A stretch of DNA of 43,083 bases, taken from Globomyces pollinis-pini. Taxonomy: Eukaryota > Chytridiomycota > Chytridiomycetes > Rhizophydiales > Globomycetaceae. Location of the stretch: NCBI GenBank assembly GCA_025399215.1, contig MU621234.1, positions 1 to 43,083 on the forward strand, given 5' to 3'. Position 1 is the first letter of the stretch; the number at the start of each line of letters is the position of its first letter. The notes under the pieces were generated by a model. The model was given only the letters and a program-made list of their open reading frames with translations. It was not told the origin of the DNA and searched no databases. Positions 31,701 to 41,329 of the stretch are shown here, in pieces. The position numbers were made by a program, and so were the translations under genes.

Positions 31701-32279
31701 AATCGGAGAAATGGTAATAATGGATTCAGTATTCTGCAAATATCATGATTCATATAACATAATGTCTAGCAAATATTGAGTATATCACGACAGATTACCT
31801 GTTTCGTTTGTGGTGCAGAGAGTACCAGTACTATATAAACATCAATATTTCGAATAAGTACTTGGATAATCGTACGATGGTATTATTTTCTTGCCTACAA
31901 TCACTGAATACTGGCCAGTTTGTGAATGGGTATAAAACTCTGTATTTGTATGGTTTAAATCGGTAATAGGAGTATAAAACATCCCAAAACATACTGACTT
32001 AGATTGAACAGTTGACTGTTTTTGAGTTGTACTGATCAACTGAACTTCACTATCTGCATTAACCTTTTTCGAATAGTTTGATTTTGATAAATGATCCATG
32101 ACTTCCGGTTCAGAATCCGAATCAGACTCTATAGTAATCACTTGTTGTTTTGAGGAACTTTGTTGTTGCTCTTCTACATCTGAATCGGAGTTGATCAAGA
32201 TAGGTTTATCGGATGGCTTTGTAATGGGAATTTGATTCGTATCAGACATTTCTGAGTCTGTCCTTCTATTTCTTTGCAT
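28728..32279 (-). CDS. SNF2-family ATPase with embedded RING finger (Rad5/Rad16/Uls1 class)
   Basis: A many-exon gene. Exon 1 (32279-31862) encodes a disordered N-terminus with two SUMO-interaction-like cores (ILINSDSD and VITIESDSDSE). Exons then read 31830-31799, 31765-31673, 31643-31541, 31449-31365, 31335-31040 and onward. The ATPase motifs are ILADDMGLGKT (Walker A, across a 33-nt intron), LDEAH (about 30435), TGTPIQNR, LRRTK, then DGSMS and GGVGLNL, ending at AIDRVHRLGQ. A RING finger sits between the ATPase lobes: CVNC, CQH, CNGC, CSFC (29500-29660). The order fits Rad5, Rad16, HLTF and Uls1 proteins, which combine DNA translocation with ubiquitin ligation in repair and SUMO-linked turnover. 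The SIM pair favours Uls1. Introns that I could define are 25-33 nt except one of 91. Some 3' boundaries and the exact splicing near 30350-30560 are not settled. Confidence 0.87.
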
Positions 32280-32419
32280 CAGTTTTCAATACACAATTAT
32301 TTCTTGTTTTCATAAAAACCACATGACCAACCCAATCCCAAAATGAGTTTGGCAACTGCACTTTAAAATCGTTCAGTTATAAGATGACTTGCATAATTAG
32401 TAGTTACAAGATGAGTTTA

Positions 32420-33367
32420 TTATAGAAAGATTAAGAAAGGAACAAATATGAGTAACGTTTTGCATCCGATAGCACTGGAAACAACTTGATAATTATCATT
32501 GGATTTGTCTGGAATTTTGTCGTAGGTAGATGAATCTTTTGGTTTCTCATATGTAGATGAATCTTTCGAGCTGTCATATGCAGGTGAATCTTTCGGTTCT
32601 GATGTGATAGAGTCTTTATACTCCACTGTAGAAGAGATTGAAGGCTTCAAAGATTCTGTTACAGTAATAGGAGCGATAGTGGCTGGTGGATTTGTAGAAT
32701 CAGGTGAACTCAAAGAAGTAGTATAAGAGTCATTGTTCACAATAGAAGTTGTAACCTTCACAGATCCAGTGGTGGTGGCTGAATAATCACTGGTTGGGGA
32801 AGCCTTTACGGTGGTAGTCACTGCAACGCTAGTAGTAGTCACATCTGGAATCAATTCAATGTTACCACAACCAAGTCTTGCACCAGAGTTTCCAACTGAT
32901 AAGGAAGTTGCATTTCCATCTTTACCAAGATCATCTTGCAGTGCGTGTACAACGATAGCTCGGTTCAAGGTGTTCAATTCACCAAATAAGGACAGAAGTC
33001 TATCAGTAACAGTAAATTCAGCAACTCCATCAGCATTCGATTTCATGTTGCCCAAATCTCCGTAATGCCGAATTTCATCTGTTGGAGCACCATGAGTGAC
33101 ATTCTTTGGGTTGAAATGTAAACCAGCACTGGAGCAGTTTCTCAAGTTAGCCAATGGGAGGTTGTGTACATGCCATCCGTGTTCAGTATTCGGAGGTAGC
33201 CCAATAATTTTGTAAGTAATTTGAATGAGCTCCGATTCCTTAGCATGTTCAAATCTAATAGTTCCAGTAACATTAAGCTTAGCAGTTTGGTCAGGGCTGA
33301 TAATGGCTATGGCAGACTTTGAAGTAGCCATTCCAAAAAGGGCTAGTGTGAAGGAAGAAAATAACAT
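32420..33367 (-). CDS. Secreted GPI-type Cu/Zn superoxide dismutase, copy A
   Basis: An intronless gene of 315 codons. The signal peptide is residues 1-21. In the SOD domain all metal ligands are present: His66 and His68 (GWHVH), His84, His92, His101, Asp104 and His141. The active-site Arg164 and the disulphide pair Cys78/Cys167 (NCSSAG and RLGCG) are also present. It converts superoxide to peroxide outside the cell, typically against host or environmental oxidants. After residue 175 comes a Ser/Thr-rich stalk with an imperfect repeat of about 10 residues (KDSSTYEKP, KDSSTYDKI, and relatives), then a hydrophobic tail ending FLIFL that fits a GPI signal. The stalk is about 70 residues longer than in copy B at 35720-36460. 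Confidence 0.93.
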   Translation of the reverse strand: MLFSSFTLALFGMATSKSAIAIISPDQTAKLNVTGTIRFEHAKESELIQITYKIIGLPPNTEHGWHVHNLPLANLRNCSSAGLHFNPKNVTHGAPTDEIRHYGDLGNMKSNADGVAEFTVTDRLLSLFGELNTLNRAIVVHALQDDLGKDGNATSLSVGNSGARLGCGNIELIPDVTTTSVAVTTTVKASPTSDYSATTTGSVKVTTSIVNNDSYTTSLSSPDSTNPPATIAPITVTESLKPSISSTVEYKDSITSEPKDSPAYDSSKDSSTYEKPKDSSTYDKIPDKSNDNYQVVSSAIGCKTLLIFVPFLIFL

Positions 33368-34279
33368 TGATCAGGAGTTTACAAATTCCACCACTTTTAT
33401 ACAATTTCCCACTTGAACCCCTGTTGATTACATCGTTTCATCATATGTATATATTTTGGATAGCATTAATTGCTCATCTATTATGGAACAGTTTGGAACG
33501 AATGACCACAGAAGCCACGAAAGTAACTATGGGAATTTAAGCCAGAGATATAACTATAAGATCCATCAATGTAAAATTTCTTCTATTAAGTATTAATGGA
33601 ATGCTTGGACGCAATGGCTTCCCGTTTGCATTCTTAATATTCATTTTACAACTAGGTGACGTCATTGTTTAGATACGTGTGAAACAACTTAAAGGAAAAG
33701 CTTAAATTCTTGATAGACGTTACAAATCGAATTGCTTTTTAATTGTCCAACATGTATAATCGGAATGATCAAAAATACAATCGTCATTCGCAGGCCAATT
33801 TCGGACCACAATAGATGACAGACTTAACCAATATGTTGCGGGAATAATAATCAAAACAGCAATTCGTACCATACGATTATTAATGGAACAGTCAATACTT
33901 TTATTACTATTACTAAATTAATCATTGTTTTGAGCTTGTTTTATGTTGGTAGGTAACAAAATTACGTGGTAGGCTCAGTTGGAGACAATTTATTACATCA
34001 CTGTTAAGCGTGCCAGTTGCACGAGGTTGGATTCATACAAAATGTGCCAGGATGGAAGGAAATCGTGTACCATTAAATATCAACCTGACCAAAGCATTCA
34101 GATAATAGACCATACAACTCAAGCCTAATCATCAGCATTTACTATCATAGGTGCAAACAGAGTTAAGGCTGGAAAGCGAGTTTCACTCACATAATGAGTA
34201 CCTGTCGCAATTGAATGCTGAAAATCATTGAATGGTTATTATATTAATCAGGACTGCCTGAAAATAAATGAAATATTGA
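33368..34279. other. Intergenic, 0.9 kb
   Basis: AT-rich with stops in all frames. It contains the promoter of SOD copy A on the left. I see no RNA gene, repeat or coding remnant. Confidence 0.5.
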
Positions 34280-34994
34280 TTATTGAAAAGCAATGACCGC
34301 AGTAACAATGATAATAAGAAGAATCAGATAGCACAAGGCCGAAAGTATTATTCTAGACCTGCTCCGGGTCTCCGATCGAATCTTGATAGCCTCTGTCATC
34401 ATTTGACTTCCTACTTCAACATCCACCACTGCATTTTCAACATTAGATTCAACAAAATCAATAGTTTCTTGTTGTTTCTACACGTTTTATCAATGGAGAT
34501 TTTTTACCTCCAAGAATTCCTGCATCATGATAAACATGGATGCTAACTGTGTGATAGATTGATCTAACTGTTCCATTTGCTTCGTTCTATCACGAGCGCT
34601 TTCAAGCACTAGGCGCTGATTATCAATACGAGGATTCAAAAGTTTATTCGAAAGTGATGCGCTTTGATTTGAGTTTTCAACAATCGCTTTAACGTCGGAT
34701 TCCAGCATATCAGGACAAGCATGTCGAATCTCTCTTGCCAACCGTTCATCACTATGAAATAATGAGCAAAATAATAGAATCACCTTTGAGCTTTGGATGT
34801 AATTTGAAGTTTTTTAAAGCGGGTAATAGTATCCATAAGCCGCTTTGCAATTGATGTTTGTTGTGTTATTCTGGATTGTCTCGTTGAACCAGTCATAGTA
34901 CGTGTAGTTGCGTTCAATGTTTTCAAAGTAGAAGCGATACTATCTAATATTCCATTTGTCTTAAGAATCAAATCACTCAAATGATTATTAGTGG
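34280..34994 (-). CDS. Syntaxin-type Qa-SNARE (5' end not resolved)
   Basis: Three exons are clear: 34994-34784, 34751-34508 and 34477-34280, with introns of 32 and 30 nt. They encode the Habc-like N-terminal helices, then ERLAREIRHACPDM. The SNARE motif follows, with LDQSITQLASMFIMMQEFLE and, after the second intron, KQQETIDFVESNVENA. It carries the zero-layer glutamine in that last segment. A single C-terminal membrane span (LCYLILLIIIVTAVIAFQ) ends the protein. It would drive fusion at the plasma membrane or a post-Golgi compartment. Exon 34994 begins at a good acceptor (ttag) but has no ATG, so at least one upstream exon is missing. MSKDRLGEVSQ within the ORF at 35160-35540 resembles a syntaxin N-peptide, but I could not join it in phase. 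Confidence 0.82.
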
Positions 34995-35159
34995 CTAATG
35001 ATTAGAATAACAGTAAGTACATGTGATTTCAGAGGGATTTACGCAGACAAGAAGACTAGTTAGGATAAGTGTTGATGATACAATTACTGATTGTACAGAG
35101 TACTTGCTTCTGAAATCAATGAATCAGCAAGATCCAAGGAGTTTGATAAATCGCCAATC

Positions 35160-35540
35160 TTACAAGATTAATCGCAATTTATTACTGAAGAGTTGAAATA
35201 GGTGGAATGGAGGTTGAGTTGCGCCAGGGGCTACATTATTAGTAGGATTGATACATACAACTTCCTCTTGTGATCCAGCCAGTCTGGTGTTTTCCTCGCA
35301 TTCGCCTTCATCCAATCTGATATATTTTTGGGATACTTCACCGAGCCTATCCTTCGACATTAATTTAATGGTTTGGTGTGAATATTGACAATTTAATGAA
35401 TCAGTTTGTAATACTCTACCAGCAGAGTGTTTGTTTGAATCGATGTAAAAGCAAAACTTCGGTTTTAACCACTGCGGGCGGAGTTGGTATAGCCATATTG
35501 CGTTTGCTTCACAATTATGTGTAAGTTTAACAGTGCTCAT
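35160..35540 (-). CDS. Small ORF, unknown; may include the syntaxin first exon
   Basis: An ORF of 126 codons with four cysteines and a Trp-rich start (AIWLYQLRPQWLKPKFCFYID). An internal Met (ATG at 35358-35360) opens MSKDRLGEVSQKYIRLDEGE, which looks like a syntaxin beginning. Two readings are possible: an independent 14-kDa protein, or a syntaxin first exon preceded by 5' UTR. The ORF is too long to be easily explained by chance, but no family is recognised. Confidence 0.4.
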   Translation of the reverse strand: MSTVKLTHNCEANAIWLYQLRPQWLKPKFCFYIDSNKHSAGRVLQTDSLNCQYSHQTIKLMSKDRLGEVSQKYIRLDEGECEENTRLAGSQEEVVCINPTNNVAPGATQPPFHLFQLFSNKLRLIL

Positions 35541-35719
35541 TCTGCTTCAAGGAGAATGGAGAATCTTCATTGAACGAATACCCAAATTTTGAATTCGGGA
35601 GTGGTATGCCTGTCAAAATCCCTAGCCCGTTAAACACCAATTGCAAATTGAAATTTCATTTCTCATTATTTTACGGAGATGTCAGGTTTTTATTCTAATC
35701 AATACAAGACCTAGCCTAT

Positions 35720-36460
35720 TCAAATAATCAAGAATGGAATAAAAGAAAGTAATGCATAATTACGGATTCCGTTTGAAGTTACTTGATAAGTTTGGTTGTT
35801 GTTGTCTTGGACAGCATCGTAACTTGGGGAGTATTTGGGTTCTAAAGTAGAGGAAGTAGTGGTTGGCTTCACAGACCCAGTAGTGGTAGTAGTAAAGGCA
35901 TTTGTAGTAGTGGAGGCAATCGCAGTTGTTGTCACTTCTGGAATCAATTCAATGTTACCACAACCAAGTCTTGCACCGGAGTTTCCAACAGTTAAGGAAG
36001 TTGCATTTCCACCTTTACCCAGATCATCTTGCAGTGCGTGTACAACGATAGCTCGGTTCAAGGTGTTCAATTCACCAAATAAGGACAGAAGTCTATCAGT
36101 AACAGTAAATTCAGCAACTCCATCAGCATTCGATTTCATGTTGCCCAAATCTCCGTAATGCCGAATTTCATCTGTTGGAGCACCATGAGTGACATTCTTT
36201 GGGTTGAAATGTAAACCAGCACTGGAGCAGTTTCTCAAGTTAGCCAATGGGAGGTTGTGTACATGCCATCCGTGTTCAGTATTCGGAGGTAGCCCAATAA
36301 TTTTGTAGGTAATTTTTATTTGCTCTGATTCTTTGGATTGTTCAAATTTAACAGTTCCAGTAACGTTGAGCTTCGCACTTTGGTCAGGGTTGATAATGGC
36401 TATGGCAGACTTTGAAGTAGCTATTCCAAAAAGGGCTAGAGCGAAAGAGGAAAACAACAT
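35720..36460 (-). CDS. Secreted GPI-type Cu/Zn superoxide dismutase, copy B
   Basis: An intronless paralogue of copy A, 246 codons, same orientation, 3.1 kb away. Signal peptide and every metal ligand, the active-site Arg and the disulphide cysteines are kept. The 3' stalk is shorter and lacks copy A's KDSSTY repeats; the tail ending LLSFIPFLII is again GPI-like. The segment 36021-36307 is, as far as I can read, identical to 32928-33214 at all 287 positions. By contrast the regions coding for residues 22-55 and the stalks have clearly diverged. That contrast suggests gene conversion between the copies. Confidence 0.93.
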   Translation of the reverse strand: MLFSSFALALFGIATSKSAIAIINPDQSAKLNVTGTVKFEQSKESEQIKITYKIIGLPPNTEHGWHVHNLPLANLRNCSSAGLHFNPKNVTHGAPTDEIRHYGDLGNMKSNADGVAEFTVTDRLLSLFGELNTLNRAIVVHALQDDLGKGGNATSLTVGNSGARLGCGNIELIPEVTTTAIASTTTNAFTTTTTGSVKPTTTSSTLEPKYSPSYDAVQDNNNQTYQVTSNGIRNYALLSFIPFLII

Positions 36461-37912
36461 TTATAAAGCACTGACAAATTCCATCGCTTTTTATGTAATT
36501 TTCCACGAAAGGTCTCAGGCGAATCCGTTTCATCCTCCAACTAAAGATTGGTCAGCATTAAACGCTCGTTTAATTGTGTCCAAAAGACAGAGAGTGAAAC
36601 CCCTTTGCTGTTTCGTCCAAATATGGTTTCTAGTACTAGTGTTCGTTTTCTACTAGAGGAATCAGATAGGATACTTTATATTGCAATGCTATCAATTATA
36701 TGGCCAGTCTTTCTTTAATAAATGAAGTTAAATACTTCCACCACTCTAGGGGTTAACGAAATTATCTGATGTATTCTATTAAGGTGTACAGAATATATGT
36801 ATGGTATCTTTTGGGCTAAAGTAAGGCGATTGAGCTGGCAAGGAGTTCCCGACTTTCCTAAAAAAGACCTCAAAGGTATTACTTTGCGACTTTGGGAGAA
36901 GGTTTAATCATTTAGTGACGGATTTTTTCAAGAACTTGTTGTCAACTAATGATTTTCAGTTTATACCTATAAAGACTCTTATTTCAGCTTCAGGTTCTTT
37001 CTCTTCACTATTGAATAATAGAAATCACTCAATCAAAACCAGGTATATGAATCTCGGACCATTTTGCATTTCATAATCAATTGTTTTTGTATTGATTTTT
37101 TTAGTTGGCTGTGAACGAACTGGCAAGGTACGAAGCAGTTGAACAGATAATTTATACTGATGACACTTGTTAAACTTTTAGGGATTAGGGATAAGTCTTA
37201 AATAATCAACACAACCCAAAACGATTTATCGTTGGAGCATAGCAATTCTTAGATTATGGTATTGTACGAAACGGAATGCTTTCGTTTCTTCAAATATCTT
37301 CCAAAGCAATTTATATTCGTTGCACCTTTGAAATATCATTATCATTACTATCCAACAAAAGAGTGATAAAAACCGACATCAACATAAAACTCTTCATTTT
37401 AGATTGGACTATTGTAGCAAGATAACTTGCAAATGACAGATGGTATTGAGCAACGTATTAGTGAAGTGAAAAGGCTCTTGTAAATCAGAGATCAGATAGA
37501 GAGAAACAAAGAAGGAGATCATTGATTAGCCGATTTTCAATTCGTTGATCATTCAAATTTCGTATAACGGATCAATAGCGCCGCTTCAAGTTTTCCTCGA
37601 TATATAACTTTTATTAACATGAGATAGTATTTCCTAAGTTTTGAAGTTTTTTGTGTTTTTTTGACGCGAATAAGTGAAATATTCCCAAAAGTGACCACTT
37701 AAACTTATAAGACTGATATACCAAGAAACCAATGGTATGTCAGTCAGGTCTTTTAGAAGTTAAACGTAATGTACGATCACTTAAGAATATTTTTATTAAC
37801 CTGCTACAAGTGGGATTGGATAGCCTAAGCCGAAGGCAAATTACACTTCAAAAGTAAAAAGCATGTTTATTTCAATTTTTATAGAATCAAAGCATACGAT
37901 AATAATCAGCTT
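36461..37912. other. Gene-poor region, 1.45 kb
   Basis: AT-rich with stops in all frames. A plus-strand ORF at 36333-36656 is mainly SOD antisense. I see no gene, RNA or clear repeat; this starts the gene-poor right third of the window. Confidence 0.5.
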
Positions 37913-38155
37913 CTAGTAGAAACGCATAATACTTTCCTGTGCAAGGGTTATGGTTAGATCCAACACTTCAGTCCTGACACCGATTACGTTAGGGTCATCC
38001 AAATTGACGTCAATTCTTACAATAGGTCTATTTGGTGTTTCATTTAACTCTCTCGGCAAGTCACAAAGACTTCCAACCGGCATCTTGGGATCAACTACAT
38101 ATAGTATAAAGACAAGAAATGGTCCGAAACTGCTTCCCATGCACGGAAAAGACAT
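37913..38155 (-). CDS. Doubtful small ORF (80 residues)
   Basis: The C-terminal two thirds (VGSLCDLPRELNETPNRP onward) has a protein-like composition and could be the last exon of an unrecognised gene, but nothing upstream joins convincingly and there is no motif. Chance ORF is the main alternative. Confidence 0.2.
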   Translation of the reverse strand: MSFPCMGSSFGPFLVFILYVVDPKMPVGSLCDLPRELNETPNRPIVRIDVNLDDPNVIGVRTEVLDLTITLAQESIMRFY

Positions 38156-38422
38156 GGAAAAACAGGTGCGAACAATGTTGAATATCTTGAATCTTCATTT
38201 GCATAATGTAGTATTTATTGTTCCGATACATGCTATGGGTTGAGTATTGAGAGACACACCTGTTGGCTCGGTTGTTGGGCCTTCAGTATGTGAGTGGCTT
38301 AAAGATGGGGTCGATTTTCATTGTTTCTTATCGTGTCGCAGTGCAGGCTCGTATGTGTTGGAGGAACACTAATTTTAATTATGTTATTATATTATATTAT
38401 TTATTTTTAAAACGTTATTGAT

Positions 38423-38495
38423 GGTCACATAGTAAACTGGTTAGCGCGTCTGGTTATAAACGGCAATGGCAAGAGATTGATACCCGTTAGAGGTT
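38423..38495 (+). pseudogene. Degenerate tRNA-like sequence, tRNA-Ile(UAU)-like
   Basis: The beginning ggtcacatag, a D-arm-like aactggttagcgc and an anticodon-loop-like gttataa resemble tRNA-Ile(UAU). The anticodon stem has two mispairs, the T-arm lacks a clean TTCGA loop and the 3' acceptor strand does not pair. Probably a decayed copy or chance. Confidence 0.3.
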
Positions 38496-38856
38496 TATTT
38501 CTCATTATGTAATTAAATACTGTAATCAGTATGCAAAGTATTACAATTAGAATTATGTTATTGATTAGAGACTTTGCGATTAAAAATTTCTGTGTATAAA
38601 ACAAGCGCCTTCACAGGACAAATCGGTCCTTTTAGCTGCTCATATGATCATAGTTTTTAATCAAAAGTAGAGATCTTGCGACTGATCTTTTGTAACTAAA
38701 TTTTCTTTAGGGTTAGGAGGTTTTTTTCTCAATCGGACAACAATATTGGGGAGGTCTGGAAGTTGTCAGTAGTGGGCTTACAGGCGGTCTAGTATAATGT
38801 CCCTACCGATTGGTAAGTGTATTTGAAGTGGTCTTCGACCAGCTACCTGATCCAAA

Positions 38857-39347
38857 CATATTAACACTTCTGATCTGACATCAGAATTGGTTAATATTTT
38901 TGTTAGATGTTGTAATCATACTGGTACGGACTATATCATACTAACTTTAGGTTCATCAACACTTATTCCATTATATACTTGAAACGATACGTGTATTACC
39001 CAACTGTGTATGGGTGTCAATAGTACTGATGTCCAACTCGTTACAAAAGCGATTGCATGAATGATTTAATTGAAAGATCAACTTCTTCAAGCAACATCAA
39101 TCATCCTAGACAGTGTGATGGATGATATCAATTGTACTATTGATATCTTGGATGGGATGGACCTGAAGCCATTCTTGAAAAATTAAACAATTCTTTTAGA
39201 TCAAAACACGTTGATATTGGAGAATTAAAATCTGAACTCCGATCAACTTGGTTCAATCCCAGCATTGAACCCACTATTATTTTTGGAAAATATGACAAAC
39301 AAAGAGAATTACTACTTGCTGCTGGAGGAACCATATATAGAAGATAA
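38857..39347 (+). pseudogene. Decayed protein-coding remnant of unknown family
   Basis: From 38857 one frame reads protein-like stretches (for example DYIILTLGSSTLIPLYT and TQLCMGVNSTDVQLVTKAIA) broken by TGA and TAA codons, up to about 39150. There a one-base frame change leads into an open stretch of about 65 codons, beginning GWDGPEAILEKLNNSFRSK and ending GGTIYRR then TAA at 39345. A mixture of stops and one frameshift in an otherwise sensible composition points to a dying gene. Family not recognised; short introns could account for part of the breaks. Confidence 0.35.
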
Positions 39348-39671
39348 TAAAGTTTTGATTAAATTTAATTATGATAATAGTTGCGAGTTTAAATACTATT
39401 GAACCGCATGTTAGATCAGTCATATGATCCTATTGATCTAATTAAATTAGGTCATATGATAGGGATCTCTGATAGGCGTAACCGATCTCTTTTGATAGGC
39501 TGATAGGCGTAGTTGCAACGTGGGAACCCACAATACTAACGATTGCAAAGTCAATAAAAATCGTTCATAATACCAGACTTCTACCCTCGGGCGAGGAATA
39601 ACCATGGGCGCTCTACCGAGGGGACTTTAGTTAATTTAAAAATTACTAATAAAGTTATCAATTCGATTTAT
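39348..39671. other. Intergenic with short gataggcgta repeats
   Basis: The decamer gataggcgta occurs at 39471 and again about 30 bases on, and gtcatatgat/tcatatgat units recur near 39418-39462. No gene. Confidence 0.4.
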
Positions 39672-40079
39672 TTAATTTTTTTCCTTCTTTTTTAACCATC
39701 CTTTTTTGTTGTGCTGAGATCGTTTCGACAATGGTTCATGCACGTAATTGTTGGTTTCAATCAAAGACGCGTCTTTGACTAGAAAGCCCAACCAGGTAAC
39801 TAGTGAGTTGGATTGAGTGATATAATTTTGAATGCTTTCTTCAACTGATATAGAAGAGTTACTTTCTAATCGAATACATTGTAGATCCCCCTTTACAATA
39901 CAGTAGGGAAAGTTAGTAATTAGTTCAAAAGGCCATCCGGAAGTTGTTGTCGAATAAGGTACATAGTTGTACCATTCAATAAAAGAGTTGTAATGAATGT
40001 ATCTGGAAATAGTTTCTTTAACACAAACTCCACACGATTCATTAAATAGTATAAAAACACGAACATCTTTATTATACAT
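39672..40079 (-). CDS. Hypothetical protein (135 residues)
   Basis: An intronless ORF with an ATG start. It contains a CGVC pair in FNESCGVCVKE and a Trp/Tyr-rich middle. The Lys-rich C-terminus (KKGWLKKKEKN) may be a nuclear signal. It lies between decayed elements in the gene-poor region, so it could be part of a mobile element. No family recognised and there is no splicing or homology support. Confidence 0.35.
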   Translation of the reverse strand: MYNKDVRVFILFNESCGVCVKETISRYIHYNSFIEWYNYVPYSTTTSGWPFELITNFPYCIVKGDLQCIRLESNSSISVEESIQNYITQSNSLVTWLGFLVKDASLIETNNYVHEPLSKRSQHNKKGWLKKKEKN

Positions 40080-40204
40080 TTAAATGTAAAACTGTAAAAA
40101 AAGTGTACAATTTTTTGTTTACATGGAGATATTGTTTATTTATGTAAACAATCAATATATAAATTTTTCTTTTAATTTATTACTTTTTATCTTTTTTTCG
40201 TTAC

Positions 40205-40335
40205 GGATAGTAATACTTACTTATAGTAGTAATAGTTAGGTTAGTTATAGTAGTAATAGTTAGGTAGAATGGTTAGGGAGTACAACTAAGTTATTAGGGA
40301 TAGGTGTTAGGGTATTAGGCATAGGAGTAGTTAGG
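40205..40335 (+). repeat. Degenerate telomere-like tandem repeat
   Basis: A block with about 25-base periodicity (tatagtagtaatagttagg twice) merges into gttaggtagaatggttaggg, gtgttagggtattagg and gtagttaggg. Most units are one or two changes from TTAGGG, so this looks like old interstitial telomeric sequence. Confidence 0.55.
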
Positions 40336-40510
40336 GAATTGCATATTTTATATGAATGGCACACTCAAACAGTAACCTTTTTTATTAACAGTAGAATAAG
40401 GGTACCAAAACTAAAAATACGTGAACGATTCAGATTTTGTACTGCGAAGGGTGAATAGATACACTATTGGAGTGTTATTTATCATTCTGTTACGGCGGTC
40501 GTACATGGCT

Positions 40511-40528
40511 AGGGTTACCTCTAACCCT
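40511..40528. repeat. Inverted telomere-like pair
   Basis: agggttacctctaaccct has 6-base arms AGGGTT and AACCCT around a short centre. A similar pair, AGGGTTggtAACCCT, occurs at 42483-42497. Confidence 0.5.
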
Positions 40529-40659
40529 TTGAATATGGTTGAACACAGTTGGTTTCTACCGTGACCAAGGATGGTTGCACACTACCGCTACCTCCATTTA
40601 CCGTTGCTAATAATGGTAAATTAACCTGGAGACCAATCACATTGGGATGGAAGTAATTA

Positions 40660-40675
40660 CCCCTAACCCTAACCC
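40660..40675 (+). repeat. Interstitial telomere tract, C-strand (CCCTAA)
   Basis: cccctaaccctaaccc, two and a half perfect units, about 100 bases before the copia fragment. The orientation is that of a left chromosome end. Confidence 0.8.
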
Positions 40676-40772
40676 AAGAAGAACAGGCCAAACTTTGGAA
40701 TTAATGTCTCCCAGTTGAATTGCTGTAATCATTCTTTTTAATTCGGTAATGAGACTCTTAATCTAATATAAC

Positions 40773-41027
40773 ATGGTGCATGACCTTCAACTTGGTGCTC
40801 CCAAAACTAAATGTGAAGGTTGCATGCTAGGTAAATCCTACTGTCAACCCTTCCCGAAATCAACAAAACAAAAATTGAATTACAAGAGAGGTGAGTACTT
40901 TTTATCTGACCTGTGGGGACCATCAAGAGTTAAAACTATTGGGGAAAACCAATATTCAGTCACCTACACCGATTACTTCTCAAAACTCTCGTTTGGCATG
41001 GTGCTGAAAAGCAAGCACAAACAGACC
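40773..41027 (+). mobile_element. Ty1/copia polyprotein fragment (zinc finger and start of integrase)
   Basis: The ORF reads C.GCMLGKSYCQPFPKS, the GAG-pre-integrase zinc-bin end of copia polyproteins. It is followed by GEYFLSDLWGPSRVKTIGEN and VTYTDYFSKL, the first integrase strand with its Asp. It is cut off at 41027, exactly where telomere repeats begin, and lacks the rest of integrase, reverse transcriptase and RNase H. The LTRs are not visible. No intact start, so this is a dead fragment. Confidence 0.8.
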
Positions 41028-41045
41028 AGGGTTAGGGTTAGGGTT
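41028..41045 (+). repeat. Interstitial telomere tract, G-strand (TTAGGG)
   Basis: agggttagggttagggtt, three uninterrupted units directly abutting the broken copia ORF. The orientation is that of a right chromosome end, opposite to the tract at 40660. Confidence 0.85.
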
Positions 41046-41329
41046 GAACGATAGGGGTTGAAACAGGTAGGGTTATCAATTAGAGACTAACGTGTGTAGG
41101 GTTAGTGCAATCCTTTGTTGAGCTGTATTTTTTGGTGTTATTTCGATCTTTTGAGATTTCTTCAGCGAATTGATGGATGGATACGTTCAAGCTAGAGAAG
41201 AGGTATATTAAATCGGATAACTTTTAATTTATTAGATTATGATTGAACTACAATAAAGTTTTTTTAGAAAGCCACGTGTGGCAAATGTAGTTGAAAGTTT
41301 GTATGAGTGAGTCATTTATGCCTAATGAT

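Larger units (their letters stand above)
40080..40659. other. Intergenic with telomere-like tracts
   Basis: No coding signal. It contains degenerate TTAGGG/TTAGTT repeats at 40205-40335 and an inverted telomere-like pair at 40511-40528. Confidence 0.5.

Noticed and set aside
35835..36158. 107-codon plus-strand ORF inside SOD copy B
   Set aside because: It is antisense to a gene with all SOD ligands and recurs in copy A only because the DNA is identical.
38371..38410. AT microsatellite (tta/tat units) as an origin or centromere element
   Set aside because: It is only about 40 bases long with no associated feature.
39401..39540. CRISPR-like array suggested by repeated gataggcgta and tcatatgat units
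   Set aside because: Units are short, irregular and lack uniform spacers; this is eukaryotic DNA.
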